A DNA stretch of 64,000 bases from Pedobacter africanus (GTDB lineage Bacteria; Bacteroidota; Bacteroidia; Sphingobacteriales; Sphingobacteriaceae): contig NZ_FWXT01000001.1 in NCBI RefSeq assembly GCF_900176535.1, positions 3,100,001-3,164,000 on the forward strand, written 5' to 3'. Positions 34,771 to 42,850 of this stretch are shown one piece after another. The position numbers were made by a program, and so were the translations under genes. The notes below the pieces were generated by a model. The model made no database searches and was not told the origin of the DNA. It was given only the letters and a program-made list of their open reading frames with translations. How positions within the stretch are numbered: the stretch's first letter is position 1; each line of letters begins with the position of its first letter.

Positions 34771-34864
34771 GCAGGCTTTATTCGAATAGAAAGTACAAAG
34801 TAAGGTATTTTGTTATCAAACTAAGAAGGAAAATCGTTAATTTTACAAAATAATAATTCGATAA

Positions 34865-36136
34865 ATGACTAGAGATACTTTAATTTTTGATTTGATTGAC
34901 AGGGAATTGGACCGTCAGGAGAATGGTCTGGAACTGATTGCTTCGGAAAATTTTGTAAGCAAGCAGGTAATGGAGGCCGCAGGTTCTTGTTTAACTAATA
35001 AATATGCTGAAGGCCTGCCAGGTAAAAGGTATTATGGTGGATGCCAGGTAGTTGATGAGGTGGAAAGCCTTGCTATTGAAAGGGCAAAAAAACTTTTTGG
35101 TGCAGAATGGGTGAATGTTCAGCCGCACTCTGGTGCACAGGCAAATGCAGCAGTAATGCTGGCCGTAATTCAGCCTGGAGATAAGATCCTGGGTTTTGAC
35201 CTTTCGCACGGCGGTCACTTAACACATGGTTCACCGGTTAATTTTTCAGGAAAATTGTATCATCCATTATTTTACGGTGTAAAAAAGGAAGATGGAAGAA
35301 TAGATTATGCCAGGCTGGAAGAGGTAGCGCTGGCAGAACGCCCTAAGCTGATCATTGTTGGTGCATCTGCTTATTCAAGGGAATGGGATTATGCTTTTGT
35401 ACGTAGTGTGGCCGATAAAATTGGTGCCCTGTTAATGGCGGATATTTCTCACCCTGCAGGTTTAATTGCCCGCGGATTGTTGCAAAACCCGCTTCCACAC
35501 TGTCACATCGTAACCACTACCACACATAAAACCTTACGCGGCCCACGTGGCGGTATGATTATGATGGGTAAAGATTTTGAAAACCCATTCGGATTAAAAA
35601 CTCCTAAAGGCGAAACCCGCATGATGTCATCTGTTTTAGATATGGCTGTTTTTCCTGGTACCCAAGGTGGGCCATTGGAGCACATCATTGCTGCTAAGGC
35701 CATTGCTTTTGGTGAGGCTTTGAGCGACGAGTACCTGACTTATGTGAAACAGGTACAGGCAAATGCCCAGGCCATGGCCAAAGCTTTTGTAGCTAAAGGA
35801 TATGGCATCATATCAGGAGGGACAGATAACCACCTGATGCTGATCGACCTTCGCAATAAGAACATTACCGGTAAACTGGCCGAGAGCGCACTGGAAAAGG
35901 CAGACATTACCGTAAACAAAAATATGGTTCCTTTTGATGATAAGTCACCATTTGTAACTTCGGGAATCCGGGTAGGTACTGCTGCGATTACCACAAGAGG
36001 TTTCAAAGAATCGGAAATGGAACAAATTGTTGACCTGATTGATCAGGTGCTGACCAATGCAGAAGATGAAAATAATTTGAAGCAGGTTAAAGAAAAAGTT
36101 ATAAGTTTAGTAAGTCGTTTTCCACTATATAAATAA
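34865..36136 (+). CDS. glyA: Serine hydroxymethyltransferase
   Basis: This 423-residue PLP enzyme matches SHMT throughout: GLELIASENFVSKQVMEAAGSCLTNKYAEGLPGKRYYGGC at the front, ADISHPAGLIA, the Schiff-base lysine motif TTTHKTLRGPRGG, and a C-terminal TSGIRVGTAAITTRGFKE. It interconverts serine and glycine with tetrahydrofolate, the main one-carbon source of the cell. A short AT-rich divergent region separates it from dxs. A sensor kinase gene starts 19 bases after its stop and may share the transcript. Confidence 0.97.
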   Translation: MTRDTLIFDLIDRELDRQENGLELIASENFVSKQVMEAAGSCLTNKYAEGLPGKRYYGGCQVVDEVESLAIERAKKLFGAEWVNVQPHSGAQANAAVMLAVIQPGDKILGFDLSHGGHLTHGSPVNFSGKLYHPLFYGVKKEDGRIDYARLEEVALAERPKLIIVGASAYSREWDYAFVRSVADKIGALLMADISHPAGLIARGLLQNPLPHCHIVTTTTHKTLRGPRGGMIMMGKDFENPFGLKTPKGETRMMSSVLDMAVFPGTQGGPLEHIIAAKAIAFGEALSDEYLTYVKQVQANAQAMAKAFVAKGYGIISGGTDNHLMLIDLRNKNITGKLAESALEKADITVNKNMVPFDDKSPFVTSGIRVGTAAITTRGFKESEMEQIVDLIDQVLTNAEDENNLKQVKEKVISLVSRFPLYK

Positions 36137-36155
36137 CGGCTTTTACCAAAGCTAA

Positions 36156-38468
36156 ATGTTATCAGAGAACCAGTTTGATCGTATTGCTAAGCTCGCATCA
36201 CTTTTATGTAATGCACCAATTGCAATTATTGGATTAGTAGATGGCGACAGGCTCTGGTTCAAATCAGCAATAGGTACTGCATTAAATGAGATGCCCCGGG
36301 GCATCTCATTTTGTGAACATACCATGCAGGGTGAGCATACTTTTGAAGTATATGATGCCCAGGCGGATGAAAGATTCAAAGACCACCCTTCTGTTGTGGG
36401 CCATCCCCATGTCAGGTTTTATGCCGGAGCGCCTTTGATAGACGAAAAAGGTGAAAAATTGGGTGCCCTTTGTGTATTAGATCCTACGCCGAGAAGCCTC
36501 AGCGAATCGCAAAAGGAGGGGCTCGAAACCCTTGCCCAGGAAATCATTACCCATATTGTCCTGGATAAGAAAAGCAGGGAACTGGAAGCCAATACCCATC
36601 GATATGAAGAGTTGCTTACCATCTCTGCTGTTTCTCCGGAGATTCACTGTATTCTTGATTACAGCGGGAATGTATTGTTTATTAACGATGCCGTTACCAA
36701 TATTCTTGAATATACCGTTGAAGAAGCCATTGGTTTAAACATCTGGAATTTTTTTCACAGGGATGATTTGGACCGTGTGGTAAAGACCATTGAGGATGGG
36801 CTGAGGAACAAGATCAAAGAATTTGCCATCGATTTTCGCGTGGTAAGTAAAACAGGCGTAATCCGCTGGCTGGGCTGGAGCATGATTGCTAAAAAAGGGC
36901 GGTGGTATGCTTACGGCAGAGACATTAGCGACAACAAGAAAGTAGAACACGAGCTCAGAAAGCTCTCATTCGTAGCCAGCAAGGTGAACAATGCTGTGGT
37001 GATCAATGATGCCAACAACCATGTAACCTGGGTAAACGAGGCTTTTGAAAAAATTACAGGGTTTAACCTGGATGACCTGAAAGGAAAAAGGTTGGGCGAT
37101 TTAATTGCCGGGCCAAAAACCGATATGGAACTTCTGGCAAAAGCAAGAGAACTCACCAGGCAAAACCAGTCTTTCACCGTGGACATGCTTGCTTACCGGA
37201 AAGACAAGCAGCCCATCTGGCTGTCTATTTATAATACGGTGGTCTTTAACGAAGCCGGTAAAGTTGAAATAGAAGTCGAGATCATTATTGACATTACCGA
37301 AAAGAAACAAGCCGAACGGGAAATGGTAGAAGCCCGGGAACAGGCACTGCAATTGAGCGAGGCTAAAGAAATGTTCCTTTCTGTAATGAGCCATGAAATC
37401 AGGACGCCGCTGAACGCAGTAATTGGCATGACGCATTTGCTGATGGAGAATGACCCAAAGCCATCACAGCTGGAGGACCTCAATATCCTTAAATTTTCGG
37501 GTGAAAACCTGCTGAACATCATCAACGATATTCTTGATTTCACTAAAATGGAAACAGGGAACCTACAGCTGGAATCGCTGCCATTTAGTATGAAAGCGCT
37601 TACTACAGACATCATCACTTCTTTGTATGTGAATGCAACCAAGAAAGGGAATGTGCTGCAGCTGCTGGGCGATGATCAGATCCCGTCCAGCTTGCTGGGG
37701 GATAAAACACGGTTGTACCAGATCCTGATGAATTTGCTGGGTAATGCCATTAAATTTACCGACCAGGGAAAAATAACCCTGCAATTAAAGCTGGTTGCAG
37801 CCAGTGAAACGCAGGCGACCATACATTTTGAAATAACGGATACCGGAATTGGGATTCCGGAAGATAAGCTGTCTTACGTTTTTGAAACATTTACACAGGC
37901 CAAAACCGATATTTCAAGAAAATATGGTGGAACAGGTCTTGGGCTCGCCATCACCAGGAAACTGCTGGAGCTCTACAACTCAAAGATTGAGGTAAGAAGC
38001 AAGGAAGGTGAGGGGACTTCTTTTTCATTTACACTGACTTTTGATAAAGCGCCCATTGTTTTCCCTTCAATGAAACCTTCGGCGCAGCCGGTTAATTTTA
38101 GCGGTAAAAAAATACTGATTGTTGACGACAATGAGATTAACCTGTTGATTGCAAAAAGGATACTGACGAAGTTCGGGCCTGAAATGGATTTTGCACTGAA
38201 CGGAGAAGAAGGCATTGGAATGGTGCAAAAACAAACCTATGATCTCATTTTTATGGACATCAAAATGCCAGGGATAGATGGATTTGAGGCTACACGCAGC
38301 ATCAGGGCGCTGGATGGTGATTATTTCAAAAGTGTGCCGATTATTGCTTTAACGGCTTCCACGCTTCATAACGAATACATCAAATTTAAAGCATCGGGAA
38401 TGAACGGGCATATTTTGAAACCGTTTAAGCCAGAAGAAATCCGGGATATCCTTTCTGCTTATTTATAG
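36156..38468 (+). CDS. Hybrid histidine kinase (GAF-PAS-PAS-HisKA-HATPase-REC)
   Basis: This 770-residue protein has no transmembrane segment. The GAF domain (about 1-140) includes LDPTPR after KLGALCV. PAS domains lie at about 150-260 and 275-395, with GRDISDNKK and IIDITEKKQAE at their ends. HisKA has His413 in MSHEIRTPLNAVIGM. HATPase_c has NLLGNAIKFT, DTGIGIP and GGTGLGLAI. A receiver domain (about 655-770) has its phospho-acceptor at Asp701 in FMDIKMPG. It looks fully active in autophosphorylation and internal phosphotransfer. The cytoplasmic signal is unknown. Its nearness to glyA (19 bases) may be simple co-transcription. The GAF region contains a 28-base palindrome in the DNA. Confidence 0.92.
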   Translation: MLSENQFDRIAKLASLLCNAPIAIIGLVDGDRLWFKSAIGTALNEMPRGISFCEHTMQGEHTFEVYDAQADERFKDHPSVVGHPHVRFYAGAPLIDEKGEKLGALCVLDPTPRSLSESQKEGLETLAQEIITHIVLDKKSRELEANTHRYEELLTISAVSPEIHCILDYSGNVLFINDAVTNILEYTVEEAIGLNIWNFFHRDDLDRVVKTIEDGLRNKIKEFAIDFRVVSKTGVIRWLGWSMIAKKGRWYAYGRDISDNKKVEHELRKLSFVASKVNNAVVINDANNHVTWVNEAFEKITGFNLDDLKGKRLGDLIAGPKTDMELLAKARELTRQNQSFTVDMLAYRKDKQPIWLSIYNTVVFNEAGKVEIEVEIIIDITEKKQAEREMVEAREQALQLSEAKEMFLSVMSHEIRTPLNAVIGMTHLLMENDPKPSQLEDLNILKFSGENLLNIINDILDFTKMETGNLQLESLPFSMKALTTDIITSLYVNATKKGNVLQLLGDDQIPSSLLGDKTRLYQILMNLLGNAIKFTDQGKITLQLKLVAASETQATIHFEITDTGIGIPEDKLSYVFETFTQAKTDISRKYGGTGLGLAITRKLLELYNSKIEVRSKEGEGTSFSFTLTFDKAPIVFPSMKPSAQPVNFSGKKILIVDDNEINLLIAKRILTKFGPEMDFALNGEEGIGMVQKQTYDLIFMDIKMPGIDGFEATRSIRALDGDYFKSVPIIALTASTLHNEYIKFKASGMNGHILKPFKPEEIRDILSAYL
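36284..36311. repeat. 28-bp perfect palindrome inside the hybrid kinase gene
   Basis: Two 14-base arms, AAATGAGATGCCCC and its exact reverse complement, meet without a spacer. The segment codes for roughly residues 43-52 (NEMPRGISF) of the GAF domain. In RNA it could fold into a strong hairpin with GC-rich centre; in DNA it is a symmetric site for a dimer. The coding sequence is otherwise ordinary. Confidence 0.9.
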
Positions 38469-38522
38469 GTTTGAATTATTGGGTGATATGGCCTGGTAAA
38501 TTGGAGATTTTCTTAAAAGATA

Positions 38523-38561
38523 AAGGGCCGACAATTCATTGGGATGAATGTGTCGACCCTT
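38523..38561. terminator. Bidirectional stem-loop terminator
   Basis: Between the convergent kinase and comF genes, AAGGG at 38523-38527 pairs with CCCTT (38557-38561), CGACA with TGTCG, and ATTCAT with ATGAAT around a TGGG loop. There is one mismatch and one bulged base. A- and T-rich flanks lie on either side, so it could stop transcription both ways. Confidence 0.6.
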
Positions 38562-38656
38562 AAATTAACGCTCTCACCACAAAGATGATAATTTTTTTTG
38601 AATTCCAAAAAATATCTGAAATTATTTTTTGCAAGGGCATTTGTACTTAAAAGCGC

Positions 38657-39355
38657 CTATTCCGTATAAGCAACAGTGGCGATACTTATTTTTGCCGGGC
38701 TGCAGGTTTGAAGTGTAATACAGCAGGCCTCCAGGGTTGCTCCCGTTGTCATTACATCATCTACCAGTAAAATATGCAGGTTTTTAAACAGAGCGCTATC
38801 CTGTACTGCAAATACAGACTGCATATTCTTAAAGCGGTCGTACCTCCCTTTTTTAGTCTGGCTTTTGGTAATCCCCGTTCTAACCAAGCCATTGCGGCTT
38901 ACGGGCACGTTTAATACCGCTCCAATACCTTCGGCAATACACTGGCTTTGGTTATACCCTCTGAGGCGCTCCCTGCGGGGATGAAGCGGTACCGGTACGA
39001 TCAGATCAATTCCACTATACACTGGTGCCTGCATCAATTTTTCGGCAATCATATGGCCAAGCTTAGTTCCCAAATCCTTTCCTCCCCTGTATTTTAAATG
39101 ATGGATGAGGTTTTGTGTCCGGTAACCTTTCTTGAAATAAAGGAGAGACATTACCGCATTGCAATGTACACGTCCCCAAAGCTGTTTTGCTGCTTTGTTT
39201 TCGGGGAAGAGGTGATAATCGGTATAGGGTAACCGGTACAGGCAGTGTGTACAGATCTGGTCTTCCCCTTTGTACAAGTGTGTGTCACAGCCACAGCAAA
39301 GATTGGGAAACAGCAAGGCCAGCAGGTCCCTGAAAATATTTTTAAGCAGCTTCAT
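38657..39355 (-). CDS. comF: ComF-family phosphoribosyltransferase-like protein
   Basis: The protein has 232 residues. An N-terminal zinc-ribbon-like part has CCGCDTHL...CTHC, and the C-terminal phosphoribosyltransferase fold has VPLHPRRERLRGYNQSQ and the PRPP-binding loop LLVDDVMTTGATLEAC. This is the standard ComF/GntX architecture. In competent bacteria ComF helps take up single-stranded DNA across the inner membrane; elsewhere its role is unclear. It stands alone on the - strand between a terminator and rlmN. The ATG at 39355 is well placed. Confidence 0.9.
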   Translation of the reverse strand: MKLLKNIFRDLLALLFPNLCCGCDTHLYKGEDQICTHCLYRLPYTDYHLFPENKAAKQLWGRVHCNAVMSLLYFKKGYRTQNLIHHLKYRGGKDLGTKLGHMIAEKLMQAPVYSGIDLIVPVPLHPRRERLRGYNQSQCIAEGIGAVLNVPVSRNGLVRTGITKSQTKKGRYDRFKNMQSVFAVQDSALFKNLHILLVDDVMTTGATLEACCITLQTCSPAKISIATVAYTE

Positions 39356-39418
39356 GCTGCCAAGCTATACAGATTTAGATTTACGTTGGTAAATTTTTTA
39401 ACCTGAGCTAAACGTTAT

Positions 39419-40468
39419 CTAAACGGTCTCCTTAACGGCAAGCTGTCCGCAGGCGGCATCTATGTCTTTACCGCGACTGCGCCTGATGTTGGTGTTGATG
39501 CCCTGGCTTTTCAGGTAATTGGAAAAGGCATCTATCTTATCGCCTTCTGCATTGAGGAACCCTGCAAATTGTATCGGGTTGTATTCGATCAGGTTAACCT
39601 TGCAAGGCACATGTTTGCAGAACCTGGCCAGCTCCATGGCATCGGCTATCTCATCATTAAACTGGTTAAAAACTATATATTCGTAGGTTACCGGGTTCTT
39701 GGTTTTTGCAAAATAATACTTTAATGCTTCGGCCAGTGCTTTCAAAGAGTTGTGCTCATTGATGGGCATGATCTCATTGCGTTTTTTGTCGTTGGCTGCA
39801 TGGAGGGATAGCGCAAGATTAAATTTAACGCCATCATCTCCAAGCTTTTTGATCATCTTGGCAATGCCTGCTGTAGAAACTGTAATGCGCTTGTACGACA
39901 TATTTAACCCATCGGGAGCGGTAATCCTGTCTATGGATTTTAATACATTGGCATAATTCAGCAAGGGTTCGCCCATGCCCATATATACAATATTGGTTAA
40001 AGGCGCATTGTAATTTTGTTTGGCCTGCTGGTCTATCAGTACTACCTGATCGTAAATCTCATCGGCATTTAAGTTACGCTTACGGTCCATATATCCGGTT
40101 GCGCAAAATTTGCAGGTTAAGCTGCAGCCCACCTGTGAGCTTACACAGGCGGTCATCCGCTCGTCCATAGGAATCAGCACACCTTCTACAATATTGCCGT
40201 CATATAACCTGAAAGCACTTTTTATGGTATGGTCGTTGCTGATCTGCGATTTGTTTACCTCAACTACATTGATGGCGTAACTGGCATCCAGCTTGGCCCT
40301 GAGCTCTTTTGAAAGGTTGCTCATCTCGGCAAAGCTGCGTGCCGATTTTTCCCAAAGCCATTGGTAAACCTGTTTTGCCCTGTAGGCAGGCTCCTGCATA
40401 GCAGTAAAGTGCTGTTGCAGCTGATTGAGGTCTAATGAACGGATATCTGTTTTATTTGTAGCAGGCAT
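39419..40468 (-). CDS. rlmN: 23S rRNA (adenine-2503-C2)-methyltransferase
   Basis: This radical-SAM enzyme has 349 residues from ATG 40468 (TTG 40486 would add six). The iron-sulfur motif CSLTCKFCATG (CxxxCxxC) is present, as are MGMGEPLLNYANV and the C-terminal RSRGKDIDAACGQL holding the second catalytic cysteine. It methylates A2503 of 23S rRNA, and A37 of some tRNAs in the family. An exact -7 box lies only 6 bases before the ATG, suggesting a leaderless message. It is followed by comF after 63 bases. Confidence 0.96.
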   Translation of the reverse strand: MPATNKTDIRSLDLNQLQQHFTAMQEPAYRAKQVYQWLWEKSARSFAEMSNLSKELRAKLDASYAINVVEVNKSQISNDHTIKSAFRLYDGNIVEGVLIPMDERMTACVSSQVGCSLTCKFCATGYMDRKRNLNADEIYDQVVLIDQQAKQNYNAPLTNIVYMGMGEPLLNYANVLKSIDRITAPDGLNMSYKRITVSTAGIAKMIKKLGDDGVKFNLALSLHAANDKKRNEIMPINEHNSLKALAEALKYYFAKTKNPVTYEYIVFNQFNDEIADAMELARFCKHVPCKVNLIEYNPIQFAGFLNAEGDKIDAFSNYLKSQGINTNIRRSRGKDIDAACGQLAVKETV

Positions 40469-40474
40469 TTGCTG

Positions 40475-40482
40475 CAAAGATA
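40475..40482 (-). promoter_or_regulatory. -7 box (TATCTTTG on - strand) of rlmN, probably leaderless
   Basis: The - strand reads TATCTTTG, an exact TAnnTTTG match, with six bases between it and ATG 40468. Transcription from such a box normally starts a few bases downstream, so the message would begin at or next to the start codon. It lies between rlmN and the rluF stop. Confidence 0.45.
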
Positions 40483-40497
40483 CCAAAAATAAAATTT

Positions 40498-41430
40498 CTA
40501 ACGGCGCCTGCTGTTCTTTTTGGATGGCCCGCCCGATTTGTTCCAGTCGTTAGCCGGTGTGGCTTTGTGTTTACCTGCAGGCTTTGCTGCCCCAGGCTTT
40601 TTCCTGTTATCTGCGTTGCGGGGTTTTGCTACTGCTTTTTTACTGGCGGGGAATTCCTCATTTTGAGCCTTGGGCTTTTTGCTTACTCTTTTCGGCGTGG
40701 TATCGGCCTGCGCATTGGATTTGGCTACCATATTATAAATTTCAGTAAGCTCTTCGGGGCTCAGCTCGCGCCATTCACCCAGGGGAATACCTTTTAACTG
40801 AATATTCATGATCCGTACCCGCTCCAGCTTGGTCACCTCGTAGCCAAAATACTCGCACATCCTCCTGATCTGGCGGTTCAGGCCCTGTATAAGTGTAATC
40901 CGGAATACCAGTGGACTTTCCTTTACCACTTTGCATTTTTTTGTCATCACCCCCAGCACAGGAACGCCCTTAGCCATTCCGGTAATGAACTGATCTGTAA
41001 TCGGCTTGTTTACCGTTACCACATATTCTTTTTCGTGGTTGTTGCCCGCGCGCAGGATTTTATTGACCAGGTCGCCATTATTGGTCAGGAAAATCAGCCC
41101 CTGGGAGTCCTTATCCAAACGGCCAATAGGGAATACGCGCTCACTATGGTTTACGTGATCAACAATATTTCCTTTCACTCCGGCTTCTGTAGTGCTGGTA
41201 ATGCCAACGGGTTTGTTGTAGGCAATTAAAACGGATTGCTCAACCCCTTTAGGCTCAATGCTCTGCCCGTTCACTGTTACAATGTCCCCAAAAAATACTT
41301 TGTCGCCCACCTTGGCTTTTTTGCCATTAATGTATACATTTCCCTGCTCTATATACCTGTCGGCCGCTCTTCTAGAGCACAAGCCACTCTCACTAATGTA
41401 TTTATTTAATCGGGTAGTCGAATCGGACAT
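40498..41430 (-). CDS. rluF: 23S rRNA pseudouridine synthase, RluF/RluB type
   Basis: The protein has 310 residues. An S4 RNA-binding domain (about 5-60; RLNKYISESGLCSRRAADRYIEQGNVYING) is followed by the pseudouridine synthase domain with the catalytic Asp in GRLDKDSQGLIFLTNNGDL and QGLNRQIRRMCEYFGYEV. The segment best resembles RluF, which modifies U2604 of 23S rRNA. A basic, Lys-rich tail (about 235-310, with SKKPKAQNEE and PKNAD-like stretches) ends in RR and is probably disordered and RNA-binding. A 16-base inverted repeat ends 3 bases before its ATG. Confidence 0.92.
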   Translation of the reverse strand: MSDSTTRLNKYISESGLCSRRAADRYIEQGNVYINGKKAKVGDKVFFGDIVTVNGQSIEPKGVEQSVLIAYNKPVGITSTTEAGVKGNIVDHVNHSERVFPIGRLDKDSQGLIFLTNNGDLVNKILRAGNNHEKEYVVTVNKPITDQFITGMAKGVPVLGVMTKKCKVVKESPLVFRITLIQGLNRQIRRMCEYFGYEVTKLERVRIMNIQLKGIPLGEWRELSPEELTEIYNMVAKSNAQADTTPKRVSKKPKAQNEEFPASKKAVAKPRNADNRKKPGAAKPAGKHKATPANDWNKSGGPSKKNSRRR

Positions 41431-41433
41431 GGG

Positions 41434-41482
41434 TATGGGTATAAATTGAAATTATTTACAAAGAAATCAATTTATACCCATA
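41434..41482. repeat. 16-bp perfect inverted repeat next to the rluF start
   Basis: The arms are 41434-41449 (TATGGGTATAAATTGA) and 41467-41482, its exact reverse complement, with a 17-base centre. On the - strand it lies between the DinB stop (41503) and the rluF ATG (41430), ending three bases before that ATG. The centre contains TTTCTTTG on the - strand (41459-41466), one mismatch from a -7 box. It may be an operator around the rluF promoter, a hairpin over the start site, or the dinB terminator. Confidence 0.85.
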
Positions 41483-41502
41483 TTAACTATCAAATTGTAT
41501 TT

Positions 41503-42000
41503 TTAAAAATCCATTTCATCGGCACTTGGGCCAAAACTGCCGGGTATAGGGATGTTGAGCAATCTCAGATATACACCTAATTGTGCCCGGTGATGAACAA
41601 CCTGGTTCAGGCTCATGCGGATCACATCGGCTTTAGGCTCTACGCTGTAAACCTGCTCTCCGTTTCTTAGCGTCCAGCCTTTATCCAGCACCTCTTCATA
41701 TTGATCTGTAAGATGGCTGCGCCCGTCTGCCAGCGACTTTTCAAAATAGGCGAGCAGCTCTTCTGTATTTTTGATGTCTTCCGGTTGATAAGGGTTATTG
41801 GCAAAATCCAGTTCATCGGTAGTTAGCGCCATTGTTATCCAGGAAGGAAGTTCGGCGATGTGTGTAGCCAGCCTTTTAACCGTCATACTTTTTGGGTGCG
41901 GCTGCCAGTCAAATTTATCGGTTGGTACTCTTTCCAGCATTTTACGGGTGGTTGCTGCTGCTTCATTCAGTTCTTTCAAAAACATTCCAATTCTGTTCAT
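41503..42000 (-). CDS. DinB-superfamily protein
   Basis: The protein has 165 residues from ATG 42000 (a TTG at 42060 would add 20 unlikely residues). It is a four-helix-bundle DinB-like protein with a first His in RLATHIAELPSW and later His residues in NQVVHHRAQLGVYLR, the usual three-His metal site. The superfamily includes metal-dependent thiol transferases and damage-induced proteins of unknown function. It follows a WYL-domain regulator on the same strand, with a candidate operator between them. The exact reaction is unknown. Confidence 0.88.
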   Translation of the reverse strand: MNRIGMFLKELNEAAATTRKMLERVPTDKFDWQPHPKSMTVKRLATHIAELPSWITMALTTDELDFANNPYQPEDIKNTEELLAYFEKSLADGRSHLTDQYEEVLDKGWTLRNGEQVYSVEPKADVIRMSLNQVVHHRAQLGVYLRLLNIPIPGSFGPSADEMDF

Positions 42001-42053
42001 AACGTTGTTTATTTGAGTTTTAATGATTAACAACACAAAGAAACAGAGGGGCA

Positions 42054-42071
42054 CTGACAACCCTATGGCAG
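42054..42071. promoter_or_regulatory. Candidate operator (CTGACA-N6-TGGCAG) upstream of the DinB gene
   Basis: CTGACA and TGGCAG form an inverted repeat with one mismatch around six bases. It lies between the WYL regulator stop (42085) and the DinB ATG (42000). A near -7 box on the - strand (TTTCTTTG, 42036-42043) starts ten bases further on, so the site covers the -33 region. The neighbouring WYL/HTH protein is the natural candidate to bind it. Confidence 0.45.
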
Positions 42072-42084
42072 TCTGTTTTTTTAT

Positions 42085-42777
42085 CTAATATTTTACAGGC
42101 AATAACTTCATGTACTCATTGATGTGCATGTGGTCCGTTTTGCGGAACGGTATTTCCAGGTTCCTTACTTTTTTGATGCGGGAGACCCTGAAATCGCGGT
42201 ATTCCCTGCGTAGGTGGCACCAGGCAATCAGGTGCCAGTTAAATGCATAGAATACAAGCCCTATAGCTTCAACTTGGCGTTTGCTACTTTCTTTGTTGTT
42301 GTTCTGGTAATCGAGCTCTATTACATACTGACCTGATATTGCATTTTGAAGACCGGCCAGATGGTCAAACTCCTCATTGATCATTTCATGGTGCAGCTGG
42401 AACTTGATGCTGTCATTGAGCAGTTCCAGTTTTTCCTTTTGCGAATGTTTCAGTACGGCCTTTACCTTATTAAGGGCGGTTGTATAATTGGTAAAAATAG
42501 ATTTGTCTGCAAAGCGGGACACCAGTCGCTCCATGATCAGCAGGGCATTGGCCTCATCAGAAGTGAAAGAGACAGGGGGCAGGAAATAACCCTGTACAAT
42601 AAAGTAACCTTTGGGCTGCTCAAAGCTGATGGGTACTCCTTGTTCCAAAAGTGCTTTTACGTCGCGATAGACCGTACGTATGCTGATCCCGAATTGTTCA
42701 GAAATTTTTTCTGCAGTAATATATTTCTTGGTTTGCAGCAGTATAAGTATGCCAAAAAGGCGGTCTATGCGATTCAT
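42085..42777 (-). CDS. HTH/WYL-domain transcriptional regulator (YafY-like)
   Basis: The protein has 230 residues from ATG 42777. The N-terminal HTH_11 (about 1-60) has RIDRLFGILILLQTKKYITAEKISEQFGISIRTVYRDVKAL, and a WYL domain (about 130-225) has LVFYAFNWHLIAWCHLRREYRDFRVSRI. WYL proteins bind ligands, often nucleotides or nucleic acid, and repress or activate stress genes. It lies upstream of the DinB gene on the same strand and divergent from the amidohydrolase. The short distance and the intervening inverted repeat suggest it controls DinB. Confidence 0.9.
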   Translation of the reverse strand: MNRIDRLFGILILLQTKKYITAEKISEQFGISIRTVYRDVKALLEQGVPISFEQPKGYFIVQGYFLPPVSFTSDEANALLIMERLVSRFADKSIFTNYTTALNKVKAVLKHSQKEKLELLNDSIKFQLHHEMINEEFDHLAGLQNAISGQYVIELDYQNNNKESSKRQVEAIGLVFYAFNWHLIAWCHLRREYRDFRVSRIKKVRNLEIPFRKTDHMHINEYMKLLPVKY

Positions 42778-42798
42778 GGGAGCTGGAATGGTGTTGCA

Positions 42799-42806
42799 CA
42801 AATATA
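42799..42806 (-). promoter_or_regulatory. -7 box (TATATTTG on - strand) of the WYL regulator
   Basis: The - strand reads TATATTTG, an exact TAnnTTTG match, 21 bases before ATG 42777, in the 73-base divergent gap to the amidohydrolase. No clear -33 half was found. Confidence 0.45.
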
Positions 42807-42850
42807 ACAGATGGGCAGGGCGTTTGCATAAAAAATTCTTTAATTTGCAT

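Noticed and set aside
42680..42850. Upstream extension of the amidohydrolase frame
   Set aside because: The extra 57 residues overlap the divergent WYL regulator and its promoter, and amidohydrolase similarity begins only after ATG 42851.
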